DNA of 10,584 nucleotides, from contig CALVRQ010000116.1 in the NCBI GenBank assembly GCA_944358685.1, positions 1-10,584 of the forward strand, written 5' to 3'. The notes beneath the pieces were generated by a model. It made no database searches, had not been told where the DNA came from, and worked only from the letters and a program-made list of their open reading frames with translations. The DNA is from an uncultured Bacilli bacterium. Its GTDB lineage: Bacteria > Bacillota_I > Bacilli_A > RF39 > UBA660. A program made the translations under genes and the position numbers. Positions 7,028 to 10,584 of the stretch are shown here, piece after piece (position 1 is the first letter of the stretch; each line of letters begins with the position of its first letter).

Positions 7028-7056
7028 TTGACTTATATAATCTAAACCTTTAATAT
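7028..7056 (+). promoter_or_regulatory. Probable promoter for the second paralogous gene
   Basis: TTGACT (7028-7033) is 17 bp from TAATAT (7051-7056), and the distance to the ATG is nearly the same as at the ogt promoter. A perfect TATAAT also occurs at 7036-7041 but only with a poor -35 (TTCATC, 7013-7018). Either could be used, giving a leader of about 12 or 27 bases. The binding site is GAGGTGA (7064-7070). Confidence 0.5.
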
Positions 7057-7074
7057 AAAAAATGAGGTGAAACT

Positions 7075-7770
7075 ATGAAAACAAATACTCTTTATAATCA
7101 AAATGAATTATATTTTTTAAACACATCTGACTTAATTGTTTTTAAAATATATGACGTGCTATCAATTCCGACTATTGATAGTGAATATGGTATGATTAAT
7201 CTTTCTCATCAATATTATGTTGAATTAGCCCCTGAAGAAAAAGCAGAGATTCCAATCATCTTAACTTTAAAATCATCAAAAGGTCAAAAATACTTTGAAG
7301 ATACTTTGACAAATACTAAAATTAATCTTATTACTTATCCTACATCAGCCAACTGGACAAAACGTAAGTTAAGCGAGCAAATAGAAAAAGAGAGAATCTC
7401 TTACGTTAAAATAACCTATGTAAATGATAAAAAAATCTTATGTCCATATCAAACACCCAATTCAGCTTTATGTGTAATAAATAATAATGACAAATTATCA
7501 TTAGCCGTATTTCCAGAAAACATAAAACCATTATTTGCTGCAACTAAAGATGAACAAACAAGTTTGATGGACTACGATATAGATGAAGCCATTAATCAAA
7601 GAAAACAAATTATTGAAAATCTTAAATCTATTCAAGAAAAAGAAATCAGACCTTACTATCCATCAAAAAAGCAAATACAAAATCTTCCTAGCTCTCTTTT
7701 ACCTAATCATCAAGAATGTTTAACCCCACAATTTAGTGCTTTTGTAAAAAAGTATACTAAAAAACATTAA
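7075..7770 (+). CDS. Unknown protein, second of two tandem paralogues
   Basis: The 231-residue product shares three blocks in the same order with its upstream neighbour: LYFLNTSDLIV (12-22), YFEDTLTNTKINLI (73-86) and LMDYDIDEA with the following helix (164-190). Between them it has diverged heavily, with a segment rich in strands (about 107-150) and cysteines at 123, 133 and 215 that do not form a metal motif. The C-terminus is basic (FVKKYTKKH). There is no signal peptide or membrane segment. The start is fixed by GAGGTGA four bases before ATG 7075. An 86-base gap with a promoter separates it from the first paralogue, so the two can be regulated separately. A terminator follows before mutS. 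I do not recognise a function for it. Confidence 0.85.
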   Translation: MKTNTLYNQNELYFLNTSDLIVFKIYDVLSIPTIDSEYGMINLSHQYYVELAPEEKAEIPIILTLKSSKGQKYFEDTLTNTKINLITYPTSANWTKRKLSEQIEKERISYVKITYVNDKKILCPYQTPNSALCVINNNDKLSLAVFPENIKPLFAATKDEQTSLMDYDIDEAINQRKQIIENLKSIQEKEIRPYYPSKKQIQNLPSSLLPNHQECLTPQFSAFVKKYTKKH

Positions 7771-7782
7771 AAAAAGCTTTAT

Positions 7783-7808
7783 AAGACAAGCAAAACAGCT
7801 TGTTTTTA
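7783..7808 (+). terminator. Rho-independent terminator after the second paralogue
   Basis: ACAAGC (7786-7791) pairs with GCTTGT (7798-7803) around AAAACA-like loop bases. The stem extends outward by a G-U and two A-U pairs, and a T-run (7803-7807) follows. It separates the paralogues from mutS, which has its own promoter directly downstream. Confidence 0.75.
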
Positions 7809-7819
7809 TTAGCAAATTA

Positions 7820-7848
7820 TTGAAAAAAAACAGTCGAAATGTTATAAT
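7820..7848 (+). promoter_or_regulatory. Strong sigma-A type promoter for mutS
   Basis: TTGAAA (7820-7825), a 17-bp spacer and a perfect TATAAT (7843-7848) preceded by TG at 7840-7841, which makes an extended -10. The predicted start is near 7855, about 21 bases before the GTG start codon. Confidence 0.85.
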
Positions 7849-7875
7849 ATAACCAAAAAATGGAAGTGATTAATA

Positions 7876-10401
7876 GTGGAAAGAAAAGATGTAGACATAA
7901 ATAAAGTAACACCAATGATGAGACAATATTTAGACATAAAAAACGCAAACGAAGACCTAATCATTTTTTTTAGATTAGGTGATTTTTACGAAATGTTTTT
8001 TGATGATGCTATTAAAGTCAGTCATGAACTAGAATTAACCTTAACTGGCAAATCAGCAGGTTTAGACGAAAGAATTCCAATGTGTGGTATCCCTTACCAC
8101 GCCGCAAGCTCTTACATTGATAAACTAATTGAAAATGGCCATAAAATAGGCATTGTCGAACAATTAGAAGACCCTAAAAGCGCTAAAGGAATCGTCGAAA
8201 GAGGTATTGTTCAAATAATCAGTTCTGGAACTATCATGGATACAGATACCTTAAAAGCCGATGATTTTAATTTTATTGCTGGTATAACCGATTTCAAACA
8301 CGGTTATGCTGTAAGCTATGCTGATGTATCAACCGGTGAGATATATGCGTTTTTGCTCGAACACAGTCAAACAAAACTAGTTTCTGAAATCATTAATCTA
8401 GGTGTTAAAGAAGTCATATTAGATAGTAAAACAGATAAAGATATTTATTCCATTTTAAAAAATCAATTTCATTTAACCTTAACGATAACCGACGAATTAA
8501 CTAATGAATATTCATATGTTTATAAAGAGATAATCGACCAAAGATATATAAACTCCATTAAACATCTTCTTGCCTATATTATCCATAATCAAAAAAGAGA
8601 CTTGTCACATCTTCAAAAATTACAAATTAGAGAAACAAAAGATCATCTAAAAATGGATGTCCATACCAAAAGAAATTTAGAATTAACCGAAACCTTGAGA
8701 TTAAAACAAAGAAATTACTCTTTAATATGGCTTTTAGATAAAACCAAAACAGCTATGGGTGCAAGACTACTTAAAAACTATTTATTAAACCCATTAATTG
8801 ATAAAAACGAAATTGAAAGAAGATATGACATTGTTGACACCTTGTTAAAAGAATTTATTTTCAAAAGTGACCTCGAAAAATATTTAACCGAAATATATGA
8901 CTTAGAAAGACTAAGCGGTAAAATTGCCTTTGGCAATGCGAACGGTAAAGATTTATTACAACTAAAATCATCACTAAAAGTCATTCCCCAAATATCTGAA
9001 ATATTAGAAAAAATAAATTATCACAAAAAATTAACTGATTTTTCAGATTTATATAACTTACTTGAAAAAAGTATTTATGAAAATCCACCAGTAAGTACTA
9101 AAGAAGGATATCTAATCAAAGAAGGCTATAACGAACAGTTAGATGAACTTAAAAGCTTAAGAAAAGGTGGAAAAGACTTCGTTGCTAAATTTGAAACCGA
9201 AGAAAGAGAAAGAACCGGTATCAAAAATTTAAAAGTTGCATATAATAAAGTTTTTGGTTACTTTATTGAAATCAGTAAAGGAAATACTAGTTTAGTCAAA
9301 GATGAATGGGGTTATCAAAGGAAACAAACTCTTGCTAACTGTGAAAGATATATAAGTCCAATATTAAAAGAAAAAGAAGCATTAATATTAAATGCTGAAG
9401 AAAAAATAGTTGAATTAGAATATACCTTATTCTGTGAAATTAGAGACGTAGTAAAAAGATATATTCCAAAATTACAAGAAACCGCTAAAATAATTAGCGA
9501 AATAGACGTCTTGGCCTCCTTTGCTACCATTGCTGAAGAAAATAATTACGTAAGGCCAGAGATAACTGAAAGCGAAATATACATAAAAGAATCACGCCAC
9601 CCAGTAGTTGAAAAAGTTATCAATAACGAATTCGTCACCAACGATATTATTATGGATAAAAACACTAATATCTTATTAATAACAGGGCCAAATATGGCTG
9701 GCAAATCAACATATATGCGGCAAATGGCTATCATTGCTATTATGGCCCAAATCGGCTCGTTCGTTCCTGCAACTATAGCTAAATTGCCAATTTTTGATGC
9801 CATATATACGAGAATTGGTGCCTCAGATGACTTAGTAAGTGGTGAGTCAACATTCATGGTTGAAATGACCGAAGCAGCCAATGCTATTACTTCAGCAACC
9901 GATAAAAGTCTCCTTTTATTTGATGAACTAGGTAGAGGAACAGCTACATTCGACGGTATGGCTCTAGCTCAAGGAATTATTGAATATATCCATCAAAATA
10001 TCAAAGGTAAAACATTTTTCTCAACCCACTACCACGAATTAACTGACCTTGATAAAACCCTAAAACATCTAAAAAATATTCACGTCTCAGCTTATGAAGA
10101 AGATGGAAAAATAACCTTCCTTCATAAAATAAAAGAAGGTAGTGTTGATAAAAGTTATGGTATTCACGTAGCTAAACTTGCAAACCTTCCAGACTCAGTT
10201 ATAAAAAGAGCTTCAGAAATATTAAAAGTTTATGAAAATAAAGAAAAGAAACGTGATTTAAAAGTACAAGAAGCTTTACCAATTGATGATTTAATGCCAA
10301 AAAAATCTAAAGTAGAAGAAGAATTAGAAAAAATCGACCCCTTAGAAATAACCCCCATAGAAGCTTTAAATATATTATATAAATTGAAACAAATTAAATA
10401 G
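7876..10401 (+). CDS. mutS: DNA mismatch repair protein MutS
   Basis: MutS dimers scan DNA, bind mismatches and small loops, and use ATP to recruit MutL. At 841 residues it is full length. The N-terminal mismatch-binding domain (about 9-120) has the family start TPMMRQYL and the Phe-X-Glu mismatch wedge in GDFYEMF (Phe37, Glu39). Connector, core and clamp domains follow (about 125-555). The ATPase domain (about 560-790) carries Walker A GPNMAGKST (604-612), Walker B LLLFDE with Asp683-Glu684, the GRGTATFDG signature and FSTHYHEL. The tail ends with the typical IDPLEITPIEALNILYKLK. The start is GTG 7876, preceded by GGAAGTGA; the next in-frame ATG (7915) would remove conserved N-terminal residues. 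It is transcribed alone with its own terminator, and mutL is not directly downstream, unlike in many Bacillota. Confidence 0.98.
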   Translation: MERKDVDINKVTPMMRQYLDIKNANEDLIIFFRLGDFYEMFFDDAIKVSHELELTLTGKSAGLDERIPMCGIPYHAASSYIDKLIENGHKIGIVEQLEDPKSAKGIVERGIVQIISSGTIMDTDTLKADDFNFIAGITDFKHGYAVSYADVSTGEIYAFLLEHSQTKLVSEIINLGVKEVILDSKTDKDIYSILKNQFHLTLTITDELTNEYSYVYKEIIDQRYINSIKHLLAYIIHNQKRDLSHLQKLQIRETKDHLKMDVHTKRNLELTETLRLKQRNYSLIWLLDKTKTAMGARLLKNYLLNPLIDKNEIERRYDIVDTLLKEFIFKSDLEKYLTEIYDLERLSGKIAFGNANGKDLLQLKSSLKVIPQISEILEKINYHKKLTDFSDLYNLLEKSIYENPPVSTKEGYLIKEGYNEQLDELKSLRKGGKDFVAKFETEERERTGIKNLKVAYNKVFGYFIEISKGNTSLVKDEWGYQRKQTLANCERYISPILKEKEALILNAEEKIVELEYTLFCEIRDVVKRYIPKLQETAKIISEIDVLASFATIAEENNYVRPEITESEIYIKESRHPVVEKVINNEFVTNDIIMDKNTNILLITGPNMAGKSTYMRQMAIIAIMAQIGSFVPATIAKLPIFDAIYTRIGASDDLVSGESTFMVEMTEAANAITSATDKSLLLFDELGRGTATFDGMALAQGIIEYIHQNIKGKTFFSTHYHELTDLDKTLKHLKNIHVSAYEEDGKITFLHKIKEGSVDKSYGIHVAKLANLPDSVIKRASEILKVYENKEKKRDLKVQEALPIDDLMPKKSKVEEELEKIDPLEITPIEALNILYKLKQIK

Positions 10402-10428
10402 AAACTTAAATAAAAAGTTTCTTTTTTC
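10400..10428 (+). terminator. Rho-independent terminator of mutS
   Basis: AGAAACTT (10400-10407) pairs perfectly with AAGTTTCT (10415-10422) around a 7-base A-rich loop and is followed by T 10422-10427. The stem begins inside the TAG stop (10399-10401). Confidence 0.85.
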
Positions 10429-10463
10429 TTAACACACCTTTACACCATCAAAAAAGCAAACTA

Positions 10464-10492
10464 TATACATATATTAAAATTTGTGCTATAGT
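10464..10492 (+). promoter_or_regulatory. Possible promoter near the right edge
   Basis: TATACA (10464-10469) and TATAGT (10487-10492) are 17 bp apart, and TG at 10484-10485 gives an extended -10. The predicted start is near 10499. It would serve a gene beginning near the window edge. The -35 is weak (four of six). Confidence 0.4.
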
Positions 10493-10516
10493 GAATAATA
10501 CGTCAAAAGAATAAAC

Positions 10517-10584
10517 ATGATAGAATATAAATTTTATTTAAGCAAATTTTTAATTGCAAAATTTAAAAGAAACATTAAACCAAT
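10517..10584 (+). CDS. Possible start of a gene running off the window
   Basis: An ATG at 10517 opens a frame that stays open to the window edge (22 codons), beginning MIEYKFYLSKFL and rich in Lys and Phe. It lies about 18 bases after the predicted transcription start of the nearby promoter. The ribosome binding site is poor (AAAAGA at 10505-10510), unlike the clear sites elsewhere in the window, and the open stretch is too short to be significant. It may be the start of a short protein or chance. Confidence 0.3.
   Translation, partial: MIEYKFYLSKFLIAKFKRNIKP

Noticed and set aside
9546..9881. 111-codon minus-strand ORF
   Set aside because: It is a shadow of the conserved MutS ATPase domain on the other strand, with no promoter or binding site.
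148..10401. LexA-type SOS operators before the repair genes
   Set aside because: I looked for GAAC-N4-GTTC-like palindromes in the upstream regions and found none.
1..10584. Mycoplasma-type genetic code (TGA as Trp), suggested by AT-richness and no TGA stops
   Set aside because: All Trp codons I inspected, in ogt, tag, ddcP and mutS, are TGG, and all genes reach full family length in the standard code. Twelve stops without TGA is not improbable.
1..10584. Mobile elements, CRISPR arrays, tRNA or rRNA genes
   Set aside because: No transposase or integrase, no regularly spaced repeats, and no cloverleaf or rRNA-like sequence was seen.

Overview
The window is an AT-rich stretch of an ordinary bacterial chromosome. 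It most likely comes from a low-GC member of the Bacillota: a Bacilli or Erysipelotrichia-like lineage, possibly one of the uncultured gut groups near the Mollicutes. This rests on strong GAGGTGA/AAGGAG ribosome binding sites, sigma-A type promoters with 17-18 bp spacers, U-tailed hairpin terminators, and Firmicutes families such as YlbJ and DdcP/YlbL. Every tryptophan codon I checked is TGG. All twelve stops are TAA or TAG, so the standard bacterial code fits and Mycoplasma-type TGA reassignment does not.

Layout. Positions 2-79 are the last 25 codons of an upstream gene, closed by a hairpin terminator. Positions 148-1553 form a tight three-gene operon: ogt (O6-alkylguanine-DNA alkyltransferase), tag (3-methyladenine DNA glycosylase I) and a 114-residue protein I do not recognise, with overlaps of 14 and 8 bp. 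Two monocistronic-looking genes follow, a predicted four-helix-bundle protein (1614-2051) and a membrane-anchored FxLYD-like protein (2108-2590). The second converges on a minus-strand type IV pilus/type II secretion ATPase (2601-4079) that lacks the usual N-terminal domain and carries an Asn/Gln-rich tail. Upstream of it on the minus strand is the sporulation-type membrane protein YlbJ (4198-5175). YlbJ is divergent from the PDZ-Lon membrane protease DdcP/YlbL (5222-6235). Two adjacent genes, 6308-6988 and 7075-7770, encode diverged paralogues of unknown function. The full-length mismatch repair gene mutS (7876-10401) follows. The last 180 bases hold its terminator, a possible promoter and perhaps the first codons of another gene.

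How the genes work together. Four of the recognisable genes act in genome maintenance: ogt and tag repair alkylated bases, mutS recognises mismatches, and DdcP relatives help cells leave the DNA-damage division checkpoint. Only ogt and tag are clearly co-transcribed; the others have their own promoters, so the theme may be coincidence. I see no phage, transposon, CRISPR, rRNA or tRNA. The least explained parts are the paralogous pair, the small third gene of the repair operon, and the unusual architecture of the secretion ATPase. I do not see convincing evidence of a novel multi-gene system.
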